Notes under the pieces: model-generated | What the model saw: the letters and a program-made list of their open reading frames with translations, nothing else | Told to the model about the DNA's origin: nothing | The model's database searches: none | Source of the DNA: an uncultured Alistipes sp. | Lineage (GTDB): Bacteria > Bacteroidota > Bacteroidia > Bacteroidales > Rikenellaceae | DNA: 34,486 bases | NCBI GenBank assembly: GCA_900545315.1 | Contig: UQYM01000029.1 | Location: 1-34,486, forward strand | Direction: 5' to 3' | Program-made: the position numbers and the translations under genes | Shown: positions 21,872 through 31,553 of the stretch, one piece after another | Numbering within the stretch: the stretch's first letter is position 1 | Layout of the letters: every line of letters starts with the position of its first letter

Positions 21872-22272
21872 CTGGGTTAGCTTCTGGAGCCTGTGGGGAT
21901 TTTCTATCTTGACCTGATCCTTCCGATTCTATTGTGGTCCTGCTCCAAAGGGGAATGATTGCTGGGGCCCACCGAGGACAGAGAGAAACTATCCTATTCT
22001 TTAATGTCGGGTTCAATCCATCCTCCCATGCATTGTGCATTGAGGTAAGGCGGCCTTTTGTTATGAGGAAGCGTCTGCACGCGTTGCCCCTTTTTTTATT
22101 TAATTGTAGGGGTTGAGATTCGGCTTGGATTGTACGGGCAAGGCTGAGAGGTAGGAGCCGTGCAGTCGGATTCAACTGGGAGGCGCCAATGACCTGTGCG
22201 ATCATTGCATGCAGGATTATTTTGGGCTGATTAGCTCTTGGGGCGGTCTATTGAATACCAACGAGCAGCGAA
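21872..22272. other. intergenic region between tRNA-Lys and the GH106 gene
   Basis: No gene or RNA is recognised in these 401 bp. A 120-codon minus-strand open frame crosses it, but it overlaps the tRNA terminator and looks non-coding. No terminator is evident for the incoming minus-strand GH106 gene. Confidence 0.4.
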
Positions 22273-25200
22273 CTAAGGTTGGCCATCCGGAATCGGTAAC
22301 AGCTTGTATTGTACCGTGAAGAGTTGGACCGGACCGAGCAATCCGGAGGTCTGCAGCGGCTCAAACGGACGATGGGAGTTGATCCGGCACCAGGTGCCAC
22401 GTTGGGCTGCCGGCAGACGACTATCCCCGATCAGCCGGTTTGTCCAGGTGTTGACCACCTCGATGCAGAGTTCATTGCGTCCCTGCTGCACCCAATCGGT
22501 AATATCAAGACGGTAGGGAGGCGTCCAGACACCCCCTACATAATGGTCATTGATGTAAACTTTAGCCATGGCAGAGAGTGATCCCAGATCGAGTAAGATA
22601 CGCTTCCCTTCGGGACGTTGCATGACGCTAAAACCCGTGTGGTAGGAAGCGGTTCCGGAGTAGAAGCGGATCGAATCATTCGCCATGCGGTTCCAGGCCT
22701 CTAAACGTGCCAAGGTGATTGGCTGTTCGGGTCCGCGCATCGCAGGATCGAAGGTGACGTTCCATGGCCCGCTCACCACACTCAGCAGTTGTGGTTTCGG
22801 ATAGTTTTGGGCCATGGCTGAAACCTCTTTTTTCGAGGTGGGTGCCTTGTCCGCTTTGGTGGGTTTGGCCGGATCGGCAAAAACGATGAATACACTTTCG
22901 TCCCGATCCAATTTGAGTGGAACAGTGGTGGTCTCGTTGGTGCTGGTAAAAGCGGGGAGCAGACGAATCTCTCCGCTGGCGGGAGACCATAATTCAGGTT
23001 GTTTGCCACTGACCCGGAATGTTGGCGAACATTGAATCGGACCGTCACCCTGATTGGTCAGAAAATAGATATCAAACGCGCCGGAGTGGCGATGGGCATA
23101 GCGTATCGGAGTTTTGTCCGGCAATTGGCAGTCAGGTGGGCAGTCAATCAGTTCAAAAGCCTCAGCCAGTGTCATGCCGTTCAGGATCATGCCGGCGCCA
23201 AATTGAGCGGAACGTACGGTGACTCCATCGACATCTTGCCAGAGCTCCGCAGCCAGCTCGGTGACCGTAGCATCAGCCGTCGGTTGGCCCTGCAGACTGG
23301 GTGAATGGGTCGGCGGAGGGCCCAATACCACCCCACCCGCAGCAACCAGATCCCGAATCTTACGTAGTAACTCGGGGCGCATTGTCTCGAGTTGAGGCAG
23401 CACCAGAATACGGTATTGCGTGCCATTGGAGAGCGTCAGCAGACCGTTTTCGACCCGCAAGTCCCGTTCAATTACTTCGGCATTGATGAAGTCGAACTGG
23501 TAACCTTCGGGCAGCGGTGGATCGGTCGGTCCGGTCATCTTGGGCGTTCCTTCGCCAATGTAGTAAGCCACATCCGCTACGTTGTGTCCCTGCTGCAGCA
23601 TAAAGTTGCAGCGGCGCAGGTAGGTGGTGAACAGATCGAGCTGAGAAAACCAGGTATTTCCCCGATTGAATTCGGTGCCAAACCAGGCGTTGTTACCCGG
23701 TTTGGTCTCATTGGGTTGCGAAATGTAAACATGCAGGATGTTGTCGTTGACCCCTTCAGCCGCAAAGCGGTCGGCCCGTTGTTTGAGTTGGGCGGGGTAG
23801 CGTTCGAATTCCCTTCCCGACGAGGTAAACGATTCGGCTGAGATGCGATTTTTCCCATAGATATGGCCGCATGACGATGCAGCACGCACCTCCATACTTC
23901 CTAAATCTCCTTCGGCCCAAAATTCGCCACTGACCCGATCTGCCAGTCCTCCGTATTGTAGAAATTCGCCGGGGAAGCCCCAATGACCGTAATTCTCCAT
24001 CCATAACTCCAACCCATATCGGTGACACCGATCCCGCAATGCTCCAATATAGTTCTGTGCCAGGCAGTCGGCAACCAGACGTCTCACGTCCCACAGAAAA
24101 CGGTCCGAAACTTTGGCCGCCCCGACCACGTAGCCAAAATAGGCGGGCAGATAGGGAACCGGGTCATATCCGTATTGCTTGCGGAACATGGCGATGAAGT
24201 TATCGGTAAAGTTGGTGCTGCCGGCTTCGTAGCTGTCGATCACCACCGTTTTGAAGGTTCGACGCTCTTTGGCCGGAATCCGTTGAAGAATCTGCCCGAT
24301 AAAACGGTCGAAATGGGCTTCAGCCAATGAACGATCCATCTTGTCGATCTCCAGGCCGGTGGCTTCTGGGGCCGCGGGGCTGTTGGTGATGCCGGTCGGC
24401 AACATTCCTAACCGTAAAATCACCCACTTCCCGTCGGGGACATTCCAGGTCAACGTTCCGTCCGGGGTCATGTATTGGGAGATGTCTTCAACACAGTAGG
24501 GCGAAATCACCAGACTCGTATCGCCGGGTACAGGCGAGGGATCCCAACGGTAGGTATCCCAGGTTGCCAGTGGTGCCGGATACATCTTGGCCAAGGTTTT
24601 GGTATCGTAGCTGTCGATGCGTGGAGAGGCCGATAGCTCGATCTTGGTTAATGCGCTCGTTTGCCCCTTGTTTTGCAGAATGAGTCGAAAGGTTTGAGCA
24701 GTACACTCTGGAAATGTTTTTACTAAAGGTGCAGCTCGGTCGAAGCCGACTTGTATGGATTGGGCTCTGCGGCGATCAATATTGAATTCGCTGATCGTAC
24801 GATAACTTCCCCCTTCGCGCACCTGTAGTTGGCATTTTGCCTCGAGAGGTATGGTGTCTGGACGCAAAACCAGCGAGCGTGCAGTAAAAGGTTGACCGGC
24901 AGTTAGATCGAAGGTGTAGGTTTGACCGGCTGCCAGTGTAAAACGGGTGGATGAATCCCCATCTGTCAGGTGCTTGGTGTCGGGACTCTCGGGTTGTGAG
25001 GTGATTTGGGCAGCCATGGTCACATCGTAATCAACCGGCATCGGATAGGCGATGACTCGCACATCCTGAAAGTTTTTTCCCGGCAAAGGGAGACGTTCCG
25101 TTATACGTTGCGGCCCCGTGACATGGATCTCGGACATGGCTAAATAGCGCATCGACTCTTTGGGCCGGACCCAAGGCCCTCCTGATTGACTCCATCCGGG

Positions 25201-25578
25201 AGCGTTAAAGATGCCGATCTCGATATCCAGTTCACCGGCTCGTTTTAGGGCGGCTCGCAGAATTTCCCACCACTCGTCTGAGCCGAAATGTACCATGCTG
25301 TCCGAGGTATAACCCTCCCAGATGTTGCCGATGTAGGCCCGACCAATACCGGCCGCCTTCATCGCTTCGAGATCCTTGATCACCCCTTCGCGGCTCAGAT
25401 GGTTCGGCATCCAATACCAGTAGGTGCCTACGCGTATCGAGTCGGGGGGATTGACAAATCCGGCTTCGAGGCTTTGATGGGTCAGCGGCTCTTGTTCTGA
25501 TTGACTACCGCAGGCGAAGAGCAGCGTTCCCGTCAACAAAAATGCCGATATGCGAAGTAGTCGTGTGAACATCTGCAA
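22273..25578 (-). CDS. GH106-family alpha-L-rhamnosidase-like lipoprotein
   Basis: The 1101-residue protein has a lipoprotein signal (lipobox LLFAC, Cys23), so it is probably on the periplasmic or outer surface. The mature part begins FVNPPDSIRVGTYWYWMPNHLSREGVIKDLEAMKAAGIG, which is the opening of the GH106 catalytic barrel; it is quoted here as family-like overall rather than exact. Further on are GIFNAPGWSQSGGPWV, the Glu-containing VVIDSYEAGSTNFT and ENYGHWGFPGEF segments, and AESFTS. The C-terminal part (about 960-1095) is a galactose-binding-like beta-sandwich. GH106 enzymes cut alpha-L-rhamnose from plant or microbial polysaccharides such as rhamnogalacturonan. It starts 7 bp after the UbiD-type gene. 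The sugar specificity is uncertain. Confidence 0.85.
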   Translation of the reverse strand: MQMFTRLLRISAFLLTGTLLFACGSQSEQEPLTHQSLEAGFVNPPDSIRVGTYWYWMPNHLSREGVIKDLEAMKAAGIGRAYIGNIWEGYTSDSMVHFGSDEWWEILRAALKRAGELDIEIGIFNAPGWSQSGGPWVRPKESMRYLAMSEIHVTGPQRITERLPLPGKNFQDVRVIAYPMPVDYDVTMAAQITSQPESPDTKHLTDGDSSTRFTLAAGQTYTFDLTAGQPFTARSLVLRPDTIPLEAKCQLQVREGGSYRTISEFNIDRRRAQSIQVGFDRAAPLVKTFPECTAQTFRLILQNKGQTSALTKIELSASPRIDSYDTKTLAKMYPAPLATWDTYRWDPSPVPGDTSLVISPYCVEDISQYMTPDGTLTWNVPDGKWVILRLGMLPTGITNSPAAPEATGLEIDKMDRSLAEAHFDRFIGQILQRIPAKERRTFKTVVIDSYEAGSTNFTDNFIAMFRKQYGYDPVPYLPAYFGYVVGAAKVSDRFLWDVRRLVADCLAQNYIGALRDRCHRYGLELWMENYGHWGFPGEFLQYGGLADRVSGEFWAEGDLGSMEVRAASSCGHIYGKNRISAESFTSSGREFERYPAQLKQRADRFAAEGVNDNILHVYISQPNETKPGNNAWFGTEFNRGNTWFSQLDLFTTYLRRCNFMLQQGHNVADVAYYIGEGTPKMTGPTDPPLPEGYQFDFINAEVIERDLRVENGLLTLSNGTQYRILVLPQLETMRPELLRKIRDLVAAGGVVLGPPPTHSPSLQGQPTADATVTELAAELWQDVDGVTVRSAQFGAGMILNGMTLAEAFELIDCPPDCQLPDKTPIRYAHRHSGAFDIYFLTNQGDGPIQCSPTFRVSGKQPELWSPASGEIRLLPAFTSTNETTTVPLKLDRDESVFIVFADPAKPTKADKAPTSKKEVSAMAQNYPKPQLLSVVSGPWNVTFDPAMRGPEQPITLARLEAWNRMANDSIRFYSGTASYHTGFSVMQRPEGKRILLDLGSLSAMAKVYINDHYVGGVWTPPYRLDITDWVQQGRNELCIEVVNTWTNRLIGDSRLPAAQRGTWCRINSHRPFEPLQTSGLLGPVQLFTVQYKLLPIPDGQP

Positions 25579-25585
25579 AAATTAA

Positions 25586-27490
25586 TTATTTATGGTTTGG
25601 GGTGGCCGCAGTGACATGGGGTTGCTCCGTTGGACGGTGCTTCTCGGGGCAAACGGCTGCTCCATTGCCATATTGCAAACGACTGTAATGCAGTGAGGGC
25701 GATTCGATAAAGGGGCCGAGTCCGTACTCTTCCCAGCGTCCATCAATGCGGGCAATCGTCTCTGGAGACGAGGCCACCACATTGGGCCAGCGCCGTGCAA
25801 AACCATTGATCCCGTCAGCTTTGCAGCGGCAATCGAAGAGGGCAATTCCCTCCTGGATCGTCACATCACGCGACGGATCACAGTCCGAAGAGGCGATCCA
25901 GAGCATCTCCTCCGGTTTTAACGCTTGGGTCTCCTCATCCAGAAGCAGGACATATTTTACCCCCTCAACGCCATTCGCCTGTAAGAAGGCAAATACGTCC
26001 GGTGTAGATCCGCGTTGTGCAAACAGCACAAGCGCTCGCCAGCTATCGAAGAGCGAACACTCCACGCCGGTAATGTCGTTGCTCAATTCGAACGGGTACG
26101 GCAGTTGAGCCGATTCGAGAGGGGCGGAGAGGTCTACACTCGTTGTATCGAACAGCAGTTTGCCGCCAAGTCCCATTTCAGGGGCGGCGTGATCCAGGAC
26201 GTCGAGCGGCCCGCGTGAGAACATTAATGCGCTGGGAATGTGAATTCGTTTCAGCAGATCGGCCAACAGTTTCGGATCCCGAACCGAACGCTCGGTCGAT
26301 GTGATGACCATGAATTTATTAAACATCATCTGTCCGGCTCCCCAGAGCGAGTTGGCCACCTTGAGTGCCTGACCGGCGTAGTCAGTATGGATATTGACCA
26401 CTGCAATGTTGTGAGCGACACCGGCGGTCGGCATCCACAGGTCGCGGACCTCCGGCAGCATGGCAGCGCGAATCGGAGCCAAAAAGATCTTTTCGGTCGC
26501 TTTGGCAATGTAGGCATCCTCCTGAGGCGGAACTCCGACAATGGTGGCGGGATAGACGGCGTCGTGACGGTGGGTAATGGCTGTTACATGGAACAGTGGA
26601 TAGCGATCCTCCAACGAGTAGAAGCCGGTATGGTCGCCGAAGGGCCCCTCGATCACCTTCTCATCCGAAGGGTCGACGTAACCTTCGATAACAAAATCGC
26701 AATCGGCCGGAACCCGCAGATCGTTGGTCAGACATTTGACCAGCTCAACAGGGCGTCCCCGTAAGAAACCGGCCAACAGATATTCATCCACGTTGTCGGG
26801 CATCGGTGCCGTGGCGGCGTAGGTATAGACCGGGTCTCCACCCAAACAGACGGTGACGGGCATGCGCTGCCCTAACCGTTTGTAGGCACGATAGTGGCGT
26901 TCACCGGTTTTGTGCAGGTGCCAGTGCATGCCGGTGGTATGCGAGGAGAAGACCTGCATGCGGTACATGCCGGTATTGCGTAGTCCTGTCTCCGGGTCAA
27001 TCGTGTGCACCAAAGGCAGGGTGATGAAACGTCCGCCATCCTGAGGCCAGCATTTGAGTATGGGCAGTTGTCCGAGATCTGCGGCCTCTCCTTGTAAGAC
27101 TACCTGTTGACAGGCTCCCCGTCCCTTGACTTCGCGTGGCAGCCAACGGGCCATCTGCCCCAAAAGCGGCAGCATGCGCAATTTGTCGATAAAATTGGGT
27201 TTTGGAGCGGTCAGGCCGGCAAACAACTCTTCGATTCGAGAGGTGAGGCTATCCAGCGACTCCACGCCTAAAGCCATCGCCATGCGACGATCCGAACCCA
27301 TCATATTGGTCAGCACCGGAAAGGGAGTGCCGCTCTGCTCGAACAGCAGGGCACGTCCTCCGCCGGGACGTTTGGATTCTCGATCGGTCAATTCGCAAAT
27401 CTCGAACTGACTGTCGACAGGAGCTGCAATGCGAACTAACTCTCCCGCCTGTTCCAGGGCGGTGATGTATTCTCTTAGACTTTTGTACAT
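25586..27490 (-). CDS. UbiD-family prenyl-FMN decarboxylase, probably menaquinone-related
   Basis: This is a 634-residue UbiD-type enzyme, which uses prenylated FMN to decarboxylate aromatic or unsaturated acids. The ATG at 27490 (MYKSLREYITALEQAGELVRI) is the normal family start; nine upstream codons were rejected. The key motifs are RNTGMYRMQ (Arg171 in this numbering) and EGPFGDHTGFYS (Glu281 to Asp286), the acid-base network of UbiD. The length fits the long form (about 600 residues) seen in Bacteroidota and epsilonproteobacteria, often annotated as menaquinone-biosynthesis decarboxylase. No ubiX (flavin prenyltransferase) or other quinone gene is in this window. It lies 38 bp after the GH20 gene and 7 bp before the GH106 gene. 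Confidence 0.9.
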   Translation of the reverse strand: MYKSLREYITALEQAGELVRIAAPVDSQFEICELTDRESKRPGGGRALLFEQSGTPFPVLTNMMGSDRRMAMALGVESLDSLTSRIEELFAGLTAPKPNFIDKLRMLPLLGQMARWLPREVKGRGACQQVVLQGEAADLGQLPILKCWPQDGGRFITLPLVHTIDPETGLRNTGMYRMQVFSSHTTGMHWHLHKTGERHYRAYKRLGQRMPVTVCLGGDPVYTYAATAPMPDNVDEYLLAGFLRGRPVELVKCLTNDLRVPADCDFVIEGYVDPSDEKVIEGPFGDHTGFYSLEDRYPLFHVTAITHRHDAVYPATIVGVPPQEDAYIAKATEKIFLAPIRAAMLPEVRDLWMPTAGVAHNIAVVNIHTDYAGQALKVANSLWGAGQMMFNKFMVITSTERSVRDPKLLADLLKRIHIPSALMFSRGPLDVLDHAAPEMGLGGKLLFDTTSVDLSAPLESAQLPYPFELSNDITGVECSLFDSWRALVLFAQRGSTPDVFAFLQANGVEGVKYVLLLDEETQALKPEEMLWIASSDCDPSRDVTIQEGIALFDCRCKADGINGFARRWPNVVASSPETIARIDGRWEEYGLGPFIESPSLHYSRLQYGNGAAVCPEKHRPTEQPHVTAATPNHK

Positions 27491-27528
27491 AGTAGGTTCC
27501 GAAACAATTCGAGGCAACCGATGTGGCT

Positions 27529-29286
27529 CTATTGTGCGGTTGCTGTGTCCATGCCGGAGACGCGTTCAGGGTCGGTGGCGACGGGGGCTGTGGTGACGGT
27601 GTCGGCCCGTTTGCTCATAAAGGATTCGACCATCTTTTTGTTATCCGCGATCGCGCTCAGTCCAAACATATGTTTCCCGTATTTGTATCCTGCGGCATCG
27701 TACAATCGAGCCAGAACGTGCATGCGGCGACTGAAGTCGGGATAATCCTTCGCGCCATAACTCCAACCTACCTCGGCAATGGCAGCCAAACGCGGCAGGG
27801 TCATATATTCCAGGTGGTCGAGCCCCCAGATGTACTCGGTCCACAGGTTGGCCTGAACACCGAGGATGTATTGCTGTTCTTCGGCGTTTAATCCGGCGTA
27901 GGGATTGAGTTTATATGCGCTGTCTATGGTGAGTACGTTGCCGAAAGCCATCGGTTCGCCAACGGTATCCTGAGTCTGGTAGTAGTCGAGGTAACAGTAG
28001 GTGTAGGGCGACATCACCACATGGTTCCCATGTTTGGCTGCTTCGATACCGCCTGTCGTACCCCGCCAGGACATGACAGCCGCATTTTTCGAAAGATCGC
28101 CGCCTTCAAGAATCTCGTCCCATCCGAGTACCCGACGCCCTTTTGAACTCAGGAACTTGTCGATCCGGTGGACAAAGTAGCTTTGCAATTCGGTTTCGTT
28201 TTTCAGGTGCTCGTCGCGCATCCTTTGTTGGCAGTGCGGGCACTCCTTCCAACGATCCTTCAGACATTCGTCTCCACCGATGTGGATATATTCCGACGGA
28301 AAGAGCTCCATCACCTCGGTCAATACATCCTCCAAGAAAACGAAGGTACTGTCCTTGCCGGCGCAGAAGGCGTCTGGTTGAATGCCGTACAGCGTTGCCA
28401 CTTTGTAATCTTTGCCGATGCAGCCTAGATAGGGATAGGCTGCCAGGGCTGCCGTGGCATGGCCGGGCATCTCGATTTCAGGAATAACCGTAATGAAACG
28501 CTCGGCAGCATATTGCACAATATCGCGAATCTGATCCTGGGTGTAGTAACCGCCGTAGGGGTGTTCGTCATATTTACGTTCCGGATCGAAATAGACATGC
28601 GAAAGCAGATCCTTCTCACGAACCGAACCGATTCGGGTCAATTCGGGATATTTTTTGATCTCGATGCGCCATCCCTGATCATCAGTCAAATGCCAGTGGA
28701 ACTGGTTGATCTTGTGCATGGCTAACAGATCAATGTATGCTTTGACCTCATCCACCGTGAAAAAGTGGCGGCAGACATCGAGCATCGCTCCGCGGTAGGC
28801 AAAGTGGGGTTGATCGACGATCTCAATTGCAGGCAGCTCGATGGTCCGGGCTCGTTGGCCTTGCAATGCATCTAGTGGCAGCAGCTGCCGTAAGCTCTGA
28901 AAAGCATAAAAAACTCCTGCTGGTGATCCTCCGATAATGTCGATCGCCTCGGGCTGAATCGTTAACCGATAGCCTTCGGCAGGAAGCGAGTCTTCGATCC
29001 AGACATTGATGGCGTGTGGCCGTTTGACGGTGGCCGGGACCGTTTTCAGCGATTTGCCCAAAGAGGCCCTCACCGCATCGACGAAAGGAGCTGCAGAGTG
29101 TGTCAGCATCGAATCCTCCGACAGCAACCGAATTTCGGTGCCTCTGTTCAGATCGAATGTGCCGTCGAGCAGCTGTTCGCTGAGAGGTTTGGGTACAATG
29201 CCAATCATATCGGTTTTGACAATGCGCTTGCCGCAGGAGCTGCACAGCAGCGCTGCAAAACACCAGAGTAGTACACTTTTTTTCAT
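27529..29286 (-). CDS. GH20 beta-N-acetylhexosaminidase lipoprotein
   Basis: The 585-residue protein cleaves terminal GlcNAc or GalNAc from glycans such as host glycoproteins or chitooligosaccharides. A lipobox (LCSSC, Cys18) predicts a lipoprotein. An N-terminal GH20b-like domain (about 28-155) precedes the catalytic barrel (about 160-520). The barrel carries FHWHLTDDQGWR (196-207), IPEIEMPGH (268-276), the catalytic Asp339-Glu340 pair in HIGGDE, and a terminal W-rich LGVQANLWTEYI segment. After the barrel there is a short Thr/Ala-rich tail. It is the first gene of the minus-strand cluster with the UbiD-type and GH106 genes. Confidence 0.95.
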   Translation of the reverse strand: MKKSVLLWCFAALLCSSCGKRIVKTDMIGIVPKPLSEQLLDGTFDLNRGTEIRLLSEDSMLTHSAAPFVDAVRASLGKSLKTVPATVKRPHAINVWIEDSLPAEGYRLTIQPEAIDIIGGSPAGVFYAFQSLRQLLPLDALQGQRARTIELPAIEIVDQPHFAYRGAMLDVCRHFFTVDEVKAYIDLLAMHKINQFHWHLTDDQGWRIEIKKYPELTRIGSVREKDLLSHVYFDPERKYDEHPYGGYYTQDQIRDIVQYAAERFITVIPEIEMPGHATAALAAYPYLGCIGKDYKVATLYGIQPDAFCAGKDSTFVFLEDVLTEVMELFPSEYIHIGGDECLKDRWKECPHCQQRMRDEHLKNETELQSYFVHRIDKFLSSKGRRVLGWDEILEGGDLSKNAAVMSWRGTTGGIEAAKHGNHVVMSPYTYCYLDYYQTQDTVGEPMAFGNVLTIDSAYKLNPYAGLNAEEQQYILGVQANLWTEYIWGLDHLEYMTLPRLAAIAEVGWSYGAKDYPDFSRRMHVLARLYDAAGYKYGKHMFGLSAIADNKKMVESFMSKRADTVTTAPVATDPERVSGMDTATAQ

Positions 29287-29649
29287 GTTTTCATGAAGTT
29301 TTGTTATGCTTAATCGATTTCGGTCGAAAGTTGTTCATAATTGCAGATCAAAAGAGCAGTAACATTCCGGTCGGTAAACCGGGTGTAACCTTACCTAGAC
29401 AGCATTGATTCCTTGCTGTTGCATGCGATCCGGCCTGTCGTATCGTGTTGTTCAGCGTGAATCAATCTGTTAGCATGAAGACAACTCTCCTCGACAAAAA
29501 TACATTTTTATTCGAATAAACCGTTAAAAGAGAGCACTCCACGCAAAATAAAAACGGCCTATTAGCCATTTGTTAATAAAAAAACAGTAACTTTGAGGGC
29601 CTGTAATCATCAGACTACTCGATAACTTTTCAAATAATTCGTTTTTATT
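29287..29649. other. divergent intergenic region, GH20 gene and mutA
   Basis: No gene is seen in these 363 bp. The mutA promoter is near the right end (29569-29595). A TATTTTTG on the minus strand at 29495-29502 could serve the GH20 gene but lies 210 bp away. No cobalamin riboswitch was recognised. Confidence 0.45.
29569..29595 (+). promoter_or_regulatory. probable mutA-mutB promoter
   Basis: TAACTTTG (29588-29595) fits the -7 consensus. A TTTG at 29569-29572 is only 15 nt upstream, shorter than the usual 19-20, so the -33 assignment is uncertain. The start codon is 54 bp further on. Confidence 0.55.
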
Positions 29650-31539
29650 ATGGCAAATAATAAGGAAGAAAAGCTGTTCGATCAGTTTCCTCCCGTGACC
29701 ACCGAGCAGTGGGAGGCAGCGATCGCAGCTGACCTGAAAGGAGCCGATTACGAGCGTAAACTCGTATGGAGAACGGCCGAGGGCTTCAATGTACGCCCCT
29801 ATTACCGTGCCGAAAACCTGAAGGATATCGCTTTCTTGGGCAGTAAGTGCGGAGAGTTCCCGTACGTTCGCGGTATCAAAAAGGACAACAACTGGCAGAT
29901 CCTCCAGACCATTACGGTGGAGAATCCCAAAGAGGCTAATGCCGAAGCAACTAAAGTCCTGACCAAAGGCGCTGAATCGATCGGATTCCGCATCTCTAAC
30001 AAAGAGTTTACGGCTGCCGATCTGGATACCCTCTTGCAGGGCATCTCACTGAAGACCACCGAACTGACCTTCAGCGGTTGCGGCACCATGACCGTGGCAG
30101 AGCTCTTTACCGATAAGCTCGCCGCTTCGAATCTCGATCCCGAAGAGGTTAAAGTTAACTTCGTGCTCGATCCGATCATCAACAAATTGACCCTCAAAGG
30201 TAAATTGGGTTGCAAAGAGGGCGCTCCAAAAGCCTTCTCGAAGATCGCCGAGCTGATCAAAAAAGTTCCTCAGTACAAACGTGTCCGTTTCATCGGTGTA
30301 GATGGTCAGCAGTTCAACAACTGCGGTTCAACCATTGTTCAGGAGCTGGCCTTTACCTTGGCAGTAGGTCACGAATATGTGGTTAAATTGATGGAGCAGG
30401 GTCTGACAATCGATCAGGTAGCTCCTTCGATCCGTTTCACGATGTCCATTACGGCCAATTACTTCATGGAAATTGCCAAATTCCGTGCAGCACGCATGTT
30501 GTGGGCAAACATCATGGCAGCTTACAACCCCACCCGTGGTTGCGCCAGCAAGATGAAGGTTCACGCCGTAACCTCGAAATGGAACATGACCGTTTACGAT
30601 CCGTATGTCAACATGCTGCGTGGTACGACCGAGGCCATGAGTGCAGCCATCGCCGGTGTACACTCGATCGAGGTGCGTCCGTTCGATGAGGCTTACGAAA
30701 AACCGACCGAATTCTCAACCCGTATCGCACGTAACGTTCAGTTGCTGCTGAAAGAGGAGTCACACTTCAATCAGGTTTGCGATGCAGCCGGCGGATCTTA
30801 CTATATCGAAAATCTGACCGCTTCAATCGCTGAGCAGGCTTGGAAACTGTTCAAAGAGGTTGAAGACAAGGGCGGTTATATCGCAGCGTTCGAGGCCGGA
30901 TTCATTCAGGATCAGGTTGAGGCTTCTGCCGCCAACAAAGACAAAAACATCGCAACTCGTCGTGAGTCGTTGCTGGGTACCAACCAGTTCCCGAACTTCC
31001 TCGAGGTGGCAGGCCCGGAGATCACCGAGGCAACCGTAACCCCGTGCGACAAAGCAGTCTGCTGCCGTACCGGCAAACCGGTTGAAGGCGGTGTACGTCC
31101 GTTGCGCCCCTACCGTGGAGCTATGGCTTTCGAGCAGATGCGTCTGAGCGTCGATCGCAGCGGCAAACAACCTAAAGCCTTTATGCTGACTTGCGGTACA
31201 CTGGCCTTTGCCCGTGCCCGTGCACAGTTCTCATGCAACTTCTTCGCCTGCGCCGGCATCCGCGTACAGGACAATACCTACTTCAAGAGCCTCGAAGAGG
31301 GCGTTAAAGCCGCTCTCGATTCGAAAGCCGAAATCGTGGTACTCTGCGCATCGGATGACGATTACGCAACCCTGGCTCCCGAAGCCTACAAGATGATCGG
31401 CGACAAAGCGATCTTCGTTGTAGCTGGTGCTCCGGCTTGCATGGCCGATCTCGAGGCACAGGGAATCAAGAACTTCATCCACGTTAAATCGAACGTGCTG
31501 GAGACACTGAAGTATTACCTTAAAGAACTGGGTATCTAA
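29650..31539 (+). CDS. mutA: methylmalonyl-CoA mutase small subunit
   Basis: The 629-residue MutA is the non-catalytic partner in the heterodimeric methylmalonyl-CoA mutase, which interconverts succinyl-CoA and methylmalonyl-CoA using adenosylcobalamin. The barrel region is recognisable (FGAARMLWANIMAAYNP-like FRAARMLW, YDPYVNMLRGTTEAMSAAIAGV, FSTRIARNVQLLLKEESHFNQV). The C-terminal Rossmann-like domain (about 505-629) keeps the fold but lacks the DxHxxG cobalamin-binding motif, as expected for this subunit. It is separated by only 14 bp from mutB. In Bacteroidota the pair serves succinate-to-propionate fermentation, with epimerase and decarboxylase encoded elsewhere. Confidence 0.96.
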   Translation: MANNKEEKLFDQFPPVTTEQWEAAIAADLKGADYERKLVWRTAEGFNVRPYYRAENLKDIAFLGSKCGEFPYVRGIKKDNNWQILQTITVENPKEANAEATKVLTKGAESIGFRISNKEFTAADLDTLLQGISLKTTELTFSGCGTMTVAELFTDKLAASNLDPEEVKVNFVLDPIINKLTLKGKLGCKEGAPKAFSKIAELIKKVPQYKRVRFIGVDGQQFNNCGSTIVQELAFTLAVGHEYVVKLMEQGLTIDQVAPSIRFTMSITANYFMEIAKFRAARMLWANIMAAYNPTRGCASKMKVHAVTSKWNMTVYDPYVNMLRGTTEAMSAAIAGVHSIEVRPFDEAYEKPTEFSTRIARNVQLLLKEESHFNQVCDAAGGSYYIENLTASIAEQAWKLFKEVEDKGGYIAAFEAGFIQDQVEASAANKDKNIATRRESLLGTNQFPNFLEVAGPEITEATVTPCDKAVCCRTGKPVEGGVRPLRPYRGAMAFEQMRLSVDRSGKQPKAFMLTCGTLAFARARAQFSCNFFACAGIRVQDNTYFKSLEEGVKAALDSKAEIVVLCASDDDYATLAPEAYKMIGDKAIFVVAGAPACMADLEAQGIKNFIHVKSNVLETLKYYLKELGI

Positions 31540-31553
31540 TCCCGAAGAGAATT

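Noticed and set aside
21843..22205. 120-codon minus-strand open frame after tRNA-Lys
   Set aside because: It ends inside the tRNA terminator stem, has unnatural composition and shows no known motif.
29287..29649. cobalamin riboswitch upstream of the B12-dependent mutase genes
   Set aside because: No B12-box-like sequence or suitable long structured leader was found, and the predicted promoter leaves a leader of under 50 nt.
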